The notes under the pieces: generated by a model
Told to the model about the DNA's origin: nothing
The model's database searches: none
The model's input: only the letters and a program-made list of their open reading frames with translations
Assembly: GCA_023439835.1 (NCBI GenBank)
Contig: JAEXUW010000011.1
Coordinates: 58,152 to 122,151 of the forward strand
DNA: 64,000 bases
Direction of reading: 5' to 3'
DNA from: Bacillota bacterium
GTDB lineage: Bacteria; Bacillota; Clostridia; Oscillospirales; Ruminococcaceae
Shown here: piece by piece, positions 42,053-51,324 of the stretch
Position numbering within the stretch: position 1 is the stretch's first letter
How the letters are laid out: every line of letters begins with the position of its first letter
Made by a program: the position numbers and the translations under genes

Positions 42053-42055
42053 AAT
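42028..42055 (+). promoter_or_regulatory. Promoter of argG
   Basis: TTGACA (42028-42033), 16-bp spacer, TATAAT (42050-42055), overlapped by the third ARG-box-like site. Confidence 0.88.
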
Positions 42056-42095
42056 ATATATCAACAAGAAAATTATACTAATGGAGGAAATGAAG

Positions 42096-43322
42096 ATGGC
42101 AAAGGAAATTAAAAAGGTTGTTCTCGCCTATTCGGGCGGACTGGATACATCAATTATTATTCCGTGGCTCAAAGAGAATTATAACAACTGTGAGGTTGTC
42201 GCGGTTTCAGGCGACGTCGGTCAGGGAACAGAGCTTGACGGACTTGAGGAGAAGGCAATCAAAACAGGCGCTTCAAAGCTTTATATTGAAGATTTGAAAA
42301 CTGAATTTGTTGATGACTTTGTTTTCCCGACGCTTAAAGCCGGCGCTGTTTATGAAAACAGATACCTTCTCGGCACCTCCTTTGCAAGACCTGTTATAGC
42401 AAAGAGAATCGTTGAAATTGCACTTGCTGAAGGCGCCGACGCTATCTGCCACGGCTGTACAGGAAAGGGTAATGATCAGGTTCGCTTTGAGCTGACAATC
42501 AAGGCTTTTGCACCGGATATGGAGATTATCGCACCTTGGAGAATCTGGGACATTAAGTCAAGAGATGAAGAAATCGACTATGCTGAGGCTCACAACATTC
42601 CTCTTAAAATAAACAGAGAAACAAATTATTCAAAAGATAAAAACCTCTGGCACCTCTCACACGAGGGGTTGGACCTTGAAAATCCGGCTAATGAGCCGCA
42701 GTATAACAAGCCCGGCTTTCTTGAGCTCGGCGTATCGCCAGAAATGGCGCCCGACAAGCCGACATATGTGACAATCCATTTTGAAAAGGGTATTCCCACT
42801 TCTGTTGACGGCGTTGAAATGGACGGAGCTTCTCTTATTTATAAGCTAAATGAAATCGGTGGCGCAAACGGTGTCGGACTTGCTGACCTTGTTGAAAACC
42901 GTCTTGTCGGAATGAAGTCAAGAGGCGTATATGAAACACCTGGCGGAGCAATCCTTTATTACGCTCACGAGGTTTTGGAAACTATTACGCTTGACAAGGC
43001 AACCGCAAGAATGAAGCAGAAGCTTGCTATCGAGTTTGCAGACCTTGTTTATAACGGACAGTGGTACACACCATTAAGAGAAGCGCTTTCTGCCTTCGTT
43101 GACAAAACGCAGGAAAATGTAACAGGTGATGTTAAGCTCAAGCTTTATAAGGGCAATATGATTAATGCTGGAGTGACCTCACCGTTTACTCTGTATGATG
43201 AAGAAATTGCAACCTTTGACGAGGATGAGGTTTATGACCAGAATGACTCAGCGGGCTTCATTAATCTTTTTGGACTTCCGATTAAGGTTAAGGCAAAGCT
43301 AGACCAGAAAAGGGGTAAGTAA
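42096..43322 (+). CDS. argG: Argininosuccinate synthase
   Basis: Joins citrulline and aspartate with ATP, the penultimate step of arginine synthesis. The 408-residue protein has the P-loop AYSGGLDTSIIIPWL (about residues 10-24), GDVGQG, the GCTGKGNDQVRFE and DKNLWHLSHEGLDLENP blocks. The ATG at 42096 is eight bases from GGAGG. First gene of the arginine run and the only one with the ARG-box cluster. Confidence 0.98.
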   Translation: MAKEIKKVVLAYSGGLDTSIIIPWLKENYNNCEVVAVSGDVGQGTELDGLEEKAIKTGASKLYIEDLKTEFVDDFVFPTLKAGAVYENRYLLGTSFARPVIAKRIVEIALAEGADAICHGCTGKGNDQVRFELTIKAFAPDMEIIAPWRIWDIKSRDEEIDYAEAHNIPLKINRETNYSKDKNLWHLSHEGLDLENPANEPQYNKPGFLELGVSPEMAPDKPTYVTIHFEKGIPTSVDGVEMDGASLIYKLNEIGGANGVGLADLVENRLVGMKSRGVYETPGGAILYYAHEVLETITLDKATARMKQKLAIEFADLVYNGQWYTPLREALSAFVDKTQENVTGDVKLKLYKGNMINAGVTSPFTLYDEEIATFDEDEVYDQNDSAGFINLFGLPIKVKAKLDQKRGK

Positions 43323-43351
43323 GCCCCGAATTAATAGGCATTTATTAAGCT

Positions 43352-43381
43352 TGAACGCAATGGGAATTCCCATTGCGTTCA
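43352..43381 (+). repeat. Perfect 30-bp palindrome after argG
   Basis: A perfect dyad with 13-bp arms and AATT centre, followed only by a weak GTGATTATTTT run. It may be a leaky terminator or an mRNA-stabilising hairpin that sets argG above the downstream genes. Confidence 0.75.
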
Positions 43382-43410
43382 GTGATTATTTTAAATAAGT
43401 GGGTGAGTGT

Positions 43411-44382
43411 GTGAAGGTTAGCTTCGGAATTATTGGCTGTGGAAATATCTCTTCAAAATTTGCCGATGCAGTTTTAAAGGTTGATAATGCTGTGCTGAAA
43501 GCAGTAGCAGCGTCAGATATAAATAGGGCGGCGAGCTTTTCAGAAAAATTCGGCTCCGAGAAATCATACGGAAGCTATGATGAGCTTATAGCAGACAGTG
43601 AAATCGACATTATTTATATCGGGCTTACAAACCAACTTCATTTTGAAATAACAAAAAAATGCCTTGAGGCGGGGAAGAATGTTCTCTGTGAAAAGCCGCT
43701 TACTCTCACCTATAATGAAACAAAAGAGCTTATTGAATTAGCAAAAGGAAAAAATCTGCTTTTGACCGAAGCCTTGTGGACACGATGTCTTCCCGCTTAT
43801 AAAAAAGCTAAGGAGTGGGCGACGAACAGAATCGGAAAGATAAAAATAATCAAGGCTGATTTTTGTATTGATGTTCCCTATGATGATAATCACAGGCTTT
43901 ATAATAATGAAAATGGCGGTGGTGCGCTTTATGATGTCGGCATTTATCCGATAACCTTTGTCACCGGTATTTTATCAAAAAAACCTGTTGAAATAAACGG
44001 AAGTGCTTATATAGGTCGCTCTGGTGTTGATGAGTACTCTGCACTTACAATGAAGTTTGATAATGGTGAAATCGGGGTTATGACAAGCGGAATATCTGTC
44101 ATGCTCCCCCAGGATGCCTTTATTTATGGTGATCAGGGCAGTATTCTTGTAAAGCAGTTTTACGGCTCAAGAGATTGTTTTCTTTATTCAAAATCAGGCG
44201 AGCTTGTGGATGAGTTTCATGATGAAATCGAAAACGGATTCATACATGAGGTTTCGCACGTGATAGATTTGTTACTTAGAGGAAAAACTGAAAGTGATTT
44301 AATACCATTTGAGGATACACTTTATAGCTCTGAGCTTTTTTCAAAATGCATGTCTGAGTGGAAAAGCAAAAAAGCAGAATGA
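43411..44382 (+). CDS. Gfo/Idh/MocA-family oxidoreductase
   Basis: A 323-residue NAD(P)-dependent dehydrogenase. The Rossmann motif FGIIGCGNISSKFADAV is at residues 4-20, the catalytic-type EKP in NVLCEKPLTL, and the C-terminal barrel contains the family DVGIYPITFVTGIL. Substrates of the family are sugars, inositol or trans-dihydrodiols. The GTG at 43411 follows GGGTGAG at short distance; a GTG at 43399 has no site. Its place between argG and argH is not explained by function. Confidence 0.88.
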   Translation: MKVSFGIIGCGNISSKFADAVLKVDNAVLKAVAASDINRAASFSEKFGSEKSYGSYDELIADSEIDIIYIGLTNQLHFEITKKCLEAGKNVLCEKPLTLTYNETKELIELAKGKNLLLTEALWTRCLPAYKKAKEWATNRIGKIKIIKADFCIDVPYDDNHRLYNNENGGGALYDVGIYPITFVTGILSKKPVEINGSAYIGRSGVDEYSALTMKFDNGEIGVMTSGISVMLPQDAFIYGDQGSILVKQFYGSRDCFLYSKSGELVDEFHDEIENGFIHEVSHVIDLLLRGKTESDLIPFEDTLYSSELFSKCMSEWKSKKAE

Positions 44383-44405
44383 GTATGGTTAAATGCTATT
44401 AAACA

Positions 44406-44434
44406 TTTGAAATGTAACGGCTTACGCTGTAATA
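44406..44434 (+). promoter_or_regulatory. Possible promoter of the lipoprotein gene
   Basis: TTGAAA (44406-44411), 17-bp spacer, TAATAA (44429-44434). Confidence 0.4.
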
Positions 44435-44462
44435 ATTAGCCTGACAAGTGAGGAGAAAAATT

Positions 44463-45026
44463 ATGACAAAATTCAAATTATCTTTAGCGGTTTTATTTTT
44501 GTGTGTTATTACGCTGACATCATGTATGCTTTCTGATGGTATCGGGCTACAATCCAGTGCACCCCAGCAAGAAATCACCTATATTGATTATGCGATAGGC
44601 GACTCAAATCTTGTTGTGACAATACCGTCAAACTGGGAAGTAGTCGGCCAAGATGAATCATATCTCAGGGTTTCAATAGGAATGGCGGAAATTCAACTGT
44701 ATTATTACGACTCATCTGAATTCACTGAAGGCATAACAAACCTTGATTATTTTGAAGGCTTTGTTGCTTATATGATGCAGATAAGTGAGAACAATAAAAT
44801 ACAACAAGAGCAATCTGTCAGTTATAATGAAGATTTAACAATTACATCTTTGATTTATTCAGGCACGGCTTATGACGAGGTAATATATAACACTATGAGT
44901 TTAATTGAAATTGAAAACTCTGATGAAATAGTGATATCTTCTTTCATTTCAGATTATGCTTTTTCGGTTGCATATAAAAAAAGAAATGAAGAGGTCATTA
45001 ATTCCATAAAAATAAAACAGACTTAA
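44463..45026 (+). CDS. Predicted lipoprotein of unknown function
   Basis: A 187-residue protein with a lipobox Cys21 (TLTSC) and an extracellular domain that begins VVTIPSNWEVVGQDESYLRVSIGMAEIQLYYYD, similar in pattern to PsbP/DcrB-like modules and to the protein at 36845-37780. No catalytic motif is visible. The ATG at 44463 has GAGGAG seven bases upstream. It lies between arginine genes and may have its own promoter. Confidence 0.72.
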   Translation: MTKFKLSLAVLFLCVITLTSCMLSDGIGLQSSAPQQEITYIDYAIGDSNLVVTIPSNWEVVGQDESYLRVSIGMAEIQLYYYDSSEFTEGITNLDYFEGFVAYMMQISENNKIQQEQSVSYNEDLTITSLIYSGTAYDEVIYNTMSLIEIENSDEIVISSFISDYAFSVAYKKRNEEVINSIKIKQT

Positions 45027-45048
45027 ATGAATTGAGAAGGTGGACACT

Positions 45049-46422
45049 ATGGCGAAAATGTGGGCGGGAAGATTCTCAAAAGAGGTTGATGAAAAGGTCA
45101 ACGATTTTAACTCGTCGATCTCATTTGATGCAAGAATGTATAAGCAGGATATTGAGGGAAGTATCGCCCATGCGACTATGCTCGGCGAATGTAAAATTAT
45201 ATCGGCTTGTGACAGTGAGGCTATTATCAGCGGGCTTAGAGGGATTCTTTCGGATATAGAAAGCGGCACGCTTGAGTTCGACCCGACGGCTGAGGATATT
45301 CATATGTTTGTCGAGGCTGAGCTTACCGCAAGAATAGGCGACGCAGGCAAAAGACTTCACACAGCAAGAAGCCGTAACGACCAGGTTGCGCTTGATATAC
45401 GAATGTATCTGAAAGAGCAGACTGTTGAAATTACGTCAACTGTAAAGGAGCTTTGCTTTACACTATGTGAATTATCAAAAGAACATCTTGAAACAGTTAT
45501 GCCCGGCTATACTCATCTTCAAAGGGCACAGCCGATTACTCTGGCGCATCATTTAATGGCATATGCACAAATGTTTCTAAGGGATATGTCACGCCTTGAG
45601 GACACATATAAAAGAATGAATTATATGCCGTTGGGGAGCGGTGCTCTTGCTTCCACAACATATCCTATTGACAGAAAAAGAGTATGTGAGCTTCTTGATT
45701 TTGACGATATAACAATGAACTCACTTGACGGAGTATCGGACAGGGATTTTTGTATTGAGCTGACAAGTGCAATTTCAATCTTAATGATGCACCTTTCAAG
45801 GTTTTCTGAGGAGATTATTCTTTGGTGCTCTTGGGAGTTTAAATTCATTGAGCTTGACGACGCTTATGCCACCGGCTCAAGCATTATGCCGCAGAAGAAA
45901 AACCCTGACATTACCGAGCTTATTAGAGGAAAAGCAGGGCGGGTTTTCGGCGATCTGACAACTCTTCTGACAATGATGAAGGGGCTTCCGCTTGCATATA
46001 ACAAGGATATGCAGGAGGATAAGGAGGCTGTTTTTGACGCTGTTGACACTGTGAAGCTTTGCCTTAAAACCTTCGCACCCATGCTTGCTACCATGAAGGT
46101 TAATAAAGATAATATGAGAAGTGCCGCGGCAAAGGGCTTTATAAATGCAACTGACTGTGCTGACTATCTTGTGAAAAAGGGCTTGCCCTTCAGAGATGCT
46201 TATAAAATTACGGGAACGCTTGTGGCACTTTGTATTGAAAAAAATCTTACTCTTGAAACATTACCCATTGAGGCGTATAAAAAGCTTAGTGAAATATTTG
46301 ACGAGGATGTCTATAAAGCTATAAGCCTTGACACCTGTGTTAATCAGAGAAATGCTGATGGCGGGCCGTCCCCCGAGGCTGTCAGAAATCAGATTGAATA
46401 TGTTATTAATAAACTGTCGTGA
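45049..46422 (+). CDS. argH: Argininosuccinate lyase
   Basis: Splits argininosuccinate to arginine and fumarate, the last step of the pathway. The 457-residue protein has the fumarase/aspartase-superfamily motifs: TARSRNDQVALDIR, GYTHLQRAQPITLAHH, and the signature GSSIMPQKKNPDITELIRGK. The ATG at 45049 is five bases from GGTGG; a GTG at 45040 lies on that site. Confidence 0.98.
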   Translation: MAKMWAGRFSKEVDEKVNDFNSSISFDARMYKQDIEGSIAHATMLGECKIISACDSEAIISGLRGILSDIESGTLEFDPTAEDIHMFVEAELTARIGDAGKRLHTARSRNDQVALDIRMYLKEQTVEITSTVKELCFTLCELSKEHLETVMPGYTHLQRAQPITLAHHLMAYAQMFLRDMSRLEDTYKRMNYMPLGSGALASTTYPIDRKRVCELLDFDDITMNSLDGVSDRDFCIELTSAISILMMHLSRFSEEIILWCSWEFKFIELDDAYATGSSIMPQKKNPDITELIRGKAGRVFGDLTTLLTMMKGLPLAYNKDMQEDKEAVFDAVDTVKLCLKTFAPMLATMKVNKDNMRSAAAKGFINATDCADYLVKKGLPFRDAYKITGTLVALCIEKNLTLETLPIEAYKKLSEIFDEDVYKAISLDTCVNQRNADGGPSPEAVRNQIEYVINKLS

Positions 46423-46439
46423 GAGAAAGGAGAATTTAA

Positions 46440-46952
46440 ATGAGTGAGCTTGTTTATTCAGAGGGAATAAGTACGCAGGAGCATCTCAATTTAAGAAAAG
46501 CTGTGGGGTTTAAGGCAATTTCTTTAAGACAGAGCGAGAACGGTATTAAAAATTCGTGGCTTTTACTTTCTGTCAGAGATGGGGCGAATGTCGTCGGAAT
46601 GCTCAGAGCAATAAGCGACGGCGGATATTTTGTATATGTGACAGAAATACTTATTCACCCTGATTATCAGAAACAGGGAATAGGCAAAAAGCTCGTTTCT
46701 ACTCTAAAAGAACGCATAGAAAAGTCACTTCTTGAAGGTGAGAATGTGCTTGTATCGCTTCTTTGTGCCGAGGGGAAGGAGCAGTTCTATGAAAAGCTCG
46801 GTTTTGTTAAAAGACCATGCGAGGGGCACGGCCCAGGCTTTCATTGCTATGTTGAGGCTTTGAAACCGGCTGAAGAAAACAGCTGGTCTGAAGACGCTAA
46901 ATTTGACCTTGAGGACTATCTTGAAGAAAACGGAGTGTATCTCAGGCAATAA
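46440..46952 (+). CDS. GNAT acetyltransferase within the arginine genes
   Basis: A 170-residue protein with a GNAT core: EILIHPDYQKQGIGKKLVSTLKERI and FYEKLGFVKRP, plus an acidic C-terminal tail. It is 17 bases from argH and 14 from argC. Because ArgJ is present, N-acetylglutamate is recycled; a GNAT here could serve as an extra N-acetylglutamate synthase, but the sequence has no ArgA-specific feature that I can identify. Confidence 0.85.
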   Translation: MSELVYSEGISTQEHLNLRKAVGFKAISLRQSENGIKNSWLLLSVRDGANVVGMLRAISDGGYFVYVTEILIHPDYQKQGIGKKLVSTLKERIEKSLLEGENVLVSLLCAEGKEQFYEKLGFVKRPCEGHGPGFHCYVEALKPAEENSWSEDAKFDLEDYLEENGVYLRQ

Positions 46953-46966
46953 ATTCGGAGGATAAT

Positions 46967-47911
46967 ATGACAAAGAAAATTTTTATAGATGGCAAAGAGG
47001 GAACAACAGGACTTAAAATATACGAGAGATTTGAGGGGAGAAGTGACCTTGAAATCCTCCTCATTGACGAGGATAAGAGAAAGGATGTTTCAGAGAGAAA
47101 GCGGCTTATAAACGAGTCTGATTACACCTTCCTTTGCCTTCCCGACGATGCGGCGAGAGAGTCGGTTTCGCTTTGTGAAAATCCAAACACAAAAATTATT
47201 GACGCTTCAACCGCACACAGAACAAATCCGCAGTGGGCTTATGGCTTCCCTGAGCTTTCAAGAGAGCATCGTGAAAAAATTGCAGAGTCAAGGCGAGTTG
47301 CCGTTCCCGGCTGTTATGCAAGCGGCTTCAATGCGCTGGCATATCCGCTTGTAAAGGCGGGGCTTATCCCTTCTGATTATCCTTTTGTCTGTCATGCTGT
47401 TTCGGGATACAGCGGTGCAGGAAAGAACGCAATCGCACAGTATGAAAACCCCGACAGATCAAAGGATCTTGATACACCGAGGCTTTATGCCCTCACACAA
47501 GCGCACAAGCACCTTCCTGAAATGAAAGTCGTTTCCGGGCTTGAATTCAATCCGATGTTCAATCCATATATTTGCGATTATTTCAGTGGAATGACAGTGT
47601 CTCTTCCGATTCATACAAGAATTTTGAAAAATAAAATTTCAGCACAGGATGTTCAGAACTGCTTTGAGGAGCTGTATAACGGACAGCGCTTTGTTCAAGT
47701 CGCCGGATTTATGGGGGAGGGAACTTTAACCGAGAGCTTTGTCAGCGCAAACACACTTTGTGGCACGAATAATATGCAGGTTTTCGTTTTTGGAAACGAC
47801 GAGCAAATTCTTGTTACCTCACGGCTAGATAATTTAGGAAAAGGCGCATCCGGTGCGGCGGTACAGTGCATGAACATTATGATGGGGATTGACGAGGGGA
47901 CAGGGCTTTAA
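46967..47911 (+). CDS. argC: N-acetyl-gamma-glutamyl-phosphate reductase (type 2)
   Basis: Reduces N-acetylglutamyl phosphate to the semialdehyde. The 314-residue length and sequence (FIDGKEGTTGLKIYERF at the N-terminus) place it in the shorter ArgC2 type. The catalytic Cys116 is in VAVPGCYASG; the substrate-binding ALTQAHKHLPEM is present. GGAGG precedes the ATG. The first codons of the argJ frame overlap its end, but argJ's true start is 25 bases after the stop. Confidence 0.95.
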   Translation: MTKKIFIDGKEGTTGLKIYERFEGRSDLEILLIDEDKRKDVSERKRLINESDYTFLCLPDDAARESVSLCENPNTKIIDASTAHRTNPQWAYGFPELSREHREKIAESRRVAVPGCYASGFNALAYPLVKAGLIPSDYPFVCHAVSGYSGAGKNAIAQYENPDRSKDLDTPRLYALTQAHKHLPEMKVVSGLEFNPMFNPYICDYFSGMTVSLPIHTRILKNKISAQDVQNCFEELYNGQRFVQVAGFMGEGTLTESFVSANTLCGTNNMQVFVFGNDEQILVTSRLDNLGKGASGAAVQCMNIMMGIDEGTGL

Positions 47912-47936
47912 GAATATAAGCACGAGGAGAATTTTG

Positions 47937-49175
47937 ATGGAAATGAAGAAGTTTGACGGCTTTGAATATATTGACGGAGGAGTTTGCGCCGCTAAAGGCT
48001 TTTTAGCCGGCGGAATAAACTGCGGGCTTAACAACAACCCGAATAAAAATGATCTGGGCATGATTTTTTGTGAGAAAAAGTGTAATGCCGCCGCTGTTTA
48101 TACACAAAACAAGGTTAAAGCCGCACCGATTATTGTGACGAAAAAGCATCTTTCAAACGGTGTCGCTCAGGCGGTTATTGTCAATTCAAAGAACGCCAAT
48201 GCCTGTAATGCAGACGGTGAGGAAAAGGCACAGGCTATGTGCGATTTAACGGCAAAGGAATTAGGGATTTCAGCAGATGATGTTATAGTATCTTCAACCG
48301 GAGTAATAGGTCAGCCTCTGAACATCAAGGCAATTGAAGGGAAAATTGACACGCTGGCAAAAAGCCTTTCTGAAAGCGGAAGCGTTGAATGCGCCAAGGC
48401 AATAATGACCACAGACACTTTCTCAAAGGAGGTTGCTGTTGAGTTTATTCTAGGCGGAAAGCTTTGTCACATGGGCGGAATGGCAAAGGGCAGTGGCATG
48501 ATTCACCCGAATATGGCGACCACTTTGAATTTTATAACAACAGACACGGCGATTTCTTCTGAAATGCTTCAGAAAGCACTTGATAAAATCGTGGTGATTA
48601 CTTATAACTGCCTGAGTGTGGACGGCGATACTTCAACAAACGATATGGTGAGTGTTATGGCATCCGGCTTATCTGGAAATGCCGAAATCACCTCAGAAAA
48701 TGCCGACTATGAAATTTTTGAAAAGGCGCTTTATATTGTGATGATGAACCTGACGAAAATGCTCGCTCGGGACGGTGAGGGGGCAACAAAGCTTTTGGAA
48801 TGTACAGTTTCAGGGGCGGACAGTCAGAAAACTGCTATTGCTGTGGCAAAGTCTGTTATCACATCAAGTCTTTTTAAATCGGCAATGTTCGGCGCTGACG
48901 CAAACTGGGGGCGAATACTCTGCGCTGTGGGCTATGCGGATGCAGAATTTGATATAACCAAGGTTGACGTTTCACTTTCCTCAAGAATGGGGAAAGTTGA
49001 TGTTTGCAAAAATGGCTCAGGTATTGAATTCTCAGAGGATGAGGCAAAGAAGATTCTTCTTGAGGATGAGATAAACATTTCAATCACAATAGGCGCCGGC
49101 GATGGTGTCGCAACAGCATGGGGCTGTGACCTGACATATGATTATGTGAAAATCAACGGTGATTACAGGTCATAG
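47937..49175 (+). CDS. argJ: Glutamate N-acetyltransferase (ornithine acetyltransferase)
   Basis: Moves the acetyl group from N-acetylornithine to glutamate, and in bifunctional forms also uses acetyl-CoA. The 412-residue precursor self-cleaves before Thr195, seen in GMIHPNMATTLNFITTD; VNSKNANACNADGE and LNLVSVDGDTSTND-like CLSVDGDTSTNDMV are also conserved. The ATG at 47937 is seven bases from GAGGAG. Confidence 0.97.
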   Translation: MEMKKFDGFEYIDGGVCAAKGFLAGGINCGLNNNPNKNDLGMIFCEKKCNAAAVYTQNKVKAAPIIVTKKHLSNGVAQAVIVNSKNANACNADGEEKAQAMCDLTAKELGISADDVIVSSTGVIGQPLNIKAIEGKIDTLAKSLSESGSVECAKAIMTTDTFSKEVAVEFILGGKLCHMGGMAKGSGMIHPNMATTLNFITTDTAISSEMLQKALDKIVVITYNCLSVDGDTSTNDMVSVMASGLSGNAEITSENADYEIFEKALYIVMMNLTKMLARDGEGATKLLECTVSGADSQKTAIAVAKSVITSSLFKSAMFGADANWGRILCAVGYADAEFDITKVDVSLSSRMGKVDVCKNGSGIEFSEDEAKKILLEDEINISITIGAGDGVATAWGCDLTYDYVKINGDYRS

Positions 49176-49199
49176 CATGTTTTGACAGGAGTGATTTTT

Positions 49200-50411
49200 G
49201 TGAAAAGAGGACTTGATGAGAAAAACAGAGATGCCCTGAATAGGCTTAATGAAAAATTCGTGTTTGATCATTATATGCTTGAGGATGATGAGCGCAGAGG
49301 CGTCAGTAGCATGAAGAACTTTCTTCATTTTTTTGACCGCTATGAAATTGAAGATGAGCTTCATATCGATGAAAAGGTTTTTTGGCAGGGTGAAGCAACG
49401 GTTTCTCAAAATTTTTTTATCAGAGCATTTTGTTTTATTTTTTTTCTGGGTGCGTTCATCGGCTTTTTGTTCTTTTTTTTCAAATCCTTTAGCGGACATA
49501 CGGGGTACAGACTTAATGCATTGGTTTTATTATTTATAAGTCTGTGCATTTTCATTTCACTTATTAAAATTAAGCGAAAGAAAAAATATGCCATTACAGA
49601 CAAGAGGATAATTATTCTTGACAATGTCGAAAGCAAGAGCATTAAGCTTGAAAGAATTGTTGAAACAAAACCCATTTCAAACGGCTTGAATATTTGCGGT
49701 TCAGTAATGTATGTGTTGCACAACGCAAATCCGGATAATCGGCATTTCCGCATTGCAGATACGGGGATTAATAATATTCGGGATTATGTATATGTCCACG
49801 CGGTGTTAGACGACGCAATACTTAAAAGACGCAGTGAGCTTGGTGTTGAAGCACCGGCTGATGACAAGATACAAGAAAATCCGTTTAACATACTTTCACC
49901 AGATGAGATAAACAGCAAGTTTGACTCAATGCTAGAGTCTGATGAGAAGATTGTCTATTCTAGTCAGGAGGTTTCAAAGTATCAACTCCGAGAAATAAGT
50001 GGCGGTGGAGATACAAGCAATCAGATGATTATTATGGGGACGGCGTCTTTATTCACAATCATATTGTTTTTCGTGAAGTGGTATTATGCATTGTTTCCCT
50101 TTTTTATTGTGCTGCTTGTATTATCAGGCTTTATATTCAAAGAAAAGCAAAGGCTCACCAGGGTTTACACCGACAACTGCTTTGCAATAACAAATAAACG
50201 AATAATGTTTGCTCACGGCAATTACAAAAAGGCTTTCGCTTACAGTGATATCGAATTTCTTCCGGCCGTGAGATGCGATTATGACTGTGGCTATATTCAT
50301 TACGGCACGTTAACAAGCAGATTCAACGGGCGGATGACAGAGGTTTATCGTCTTTTTGTTGATGAGCCGGAAAAGATACAAGCAATAATTAACAAAGCAA
50401 CACACAGCTAA
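49200..50411 (+). CDS. Membrane protein with two bacterial PH-like (bPH2) domains
   Basis: A 403-residue protein of unknown role inserted between argJ and argB. It is built from two similar halves: helix pairs near residues 75-125 and 275-315, each followed by a PH-like module with the pattern YAITDKRIIILDN and FAITNKRIMFAHG. The first 60 residues are soluble and charged. GTG start with AGGAG eight bases upstream. It has no evident link to arginine synthesis. Confidence 0.75.
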   Translation: MKRGLDEKNRDALNRLNEKFVFDHYMLEDDERRGVSSMKNFLHFFDRYEIEDELHIDEKVFWQGEATVSQNFFIRAFCFIFFLGAFIGFLFFFFKSFSGHTGYRLNALVLLFISLCIFISLIKIKRKKKYAITDKRIIILDNVESKSIKLERIVETKPISNGLNICGSVMYVLHNANPDNRHFRIADTGINNIRDYVYVHAVLDDAILKRRSELGVEAPADDKIQENPFNILSPDEINSKFDSMLESDEKIVYSSQEVSKYQLREISGGGDTSNQMIIMGTASLFTIILFFVKWYYALFPFFIVLLVLSGFIFKEKQRLTRVYTDNCFAITNKRIMFAHGNYKKAFAYSDIEFLPAVRCDYDCGYIHYGTLTSRFNGRMTEVYRLFVDEPEKIQAIINKATHS

Positions 50412-50442
50412 TTATTATCTATACAAAAGAAGGGAATTTTAT

Positions 50443-51306
50443 ATGGGAAGTTTTATACCTAACGGCGTTCGTTCACAGGTTTTGATTGACGCTTTGCCGT
50501 ATATACAGAATTATTACAACAAAATAGTCGTTATAAAATACGGCGGGAACGCAATGACAAACGAAGCCCTGAAGGAAGCTGTAATGAGTGATATTGTGCT
50601 GCTCTCATTGGTTGGAATAAGAGTTGTTCTTGTCCATGGGGGCGGGCCTGAAATAAACGAAATGCTTGATAAGCTCGGCATTGAAAGTAAATTTATAGGC
50701 GGGCTTAGATATACCGACGCCGAAACCGCCGAGGTCGTAAAAATGGTGCTTGCCGGAAAGGTTAATAAAGAGCTTGTTTCACTTTTAGGGCAGAATAAGG
50801 GCAGTGCAATGGGACTTTGCGGCGTTGATGGAGGAATGATTCTCGCCGAAAAAATGAATGGCGAGGTTGATTTAGGGTTCGTCGGTGAAATTGTTAAGGT
50901 GAATACAAAGCCGATTCTTGATACTCTTGAAAAAGGGTATATACCTGTTATTGCGACCGTTGCAACAGATGAAAGCGGCCAGACCTATAACATTAATGCC
51001 GATACCGCCGCTGCTCGAATTGCATCCTGTCTAAAGGCGGAGAATTTAATTCTCATGACTGATATTGTCGGGCTTTTAGAGGATAAAAACGATGAAAATA
51101 CGCTGATTTCACAGGTGAATGTGAGCGAGGTTCCTTATCTCAAAAGACAGGGGATTATTTCAGGCGGAATGATTCCTAAAATAGACTGCTGTGTCGAGGC
51201 TGTCAGACGGGGCGTTAAAAAGACATCAATTATCGACGGAAGAGTCCCACATTCTATTTTGATTGAGCTTTTGTCAAATGAGGGCGTCGGCACGCAGTTT
51301 ACCTAA
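50443..51306 (+). CDS. argB: Acetylglutamate kinase
   Basis: Phosphorylates N-acetylglutamate. The 287-residue amino-acid-kinase fold shows VVIKYGGNAM, VVLVHGGGPEIN, INADTAAARIA and GGMIPKIDCC. An N-terminal helix (residues 5-25) of the arginine-sensitive, hexameric type (IPNGVRSQVLIDALPYIQNYYNKIVVIKYGG) suggests feedback inhibition. GAAGGGAA precedes the ATG. Confidence 0.97.
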   Translation: MGSFIPNGVRSQVLIDALPYIQNYYNKIVVIKYGGNAMTNEALKEAVMSDIVLLSLVGIRVVLVHGGGPEINEMLDKLGIESKFIGGLRYTDAETAEVVKMVLAGKVNKELVSLLGQNKGSAMGLCGVDGGMILAEKMNGEVDLGFVGEIVKVNTKPILDTLEKGYIPVIATVATDESGQTYNINADTAAARIASCLKAENLILMTDIVGLLEDKNDENTLISQVNVSEVPYLKRQGIISGGMIPKIDCCVEAVRRGVKKTSIIDGRVPHSILIELLSNEGVGTQFT

Positions 51307-51324
51307 TAAAGAGGAGTTAATGAA

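Noticed and set aside
43352..43381. Palindrome after argG as a strong terminator
   Set aside because: The hairpin is strong but the following sequence lacks a proper T-run; kept only as a possible leaky terminator or stability element.
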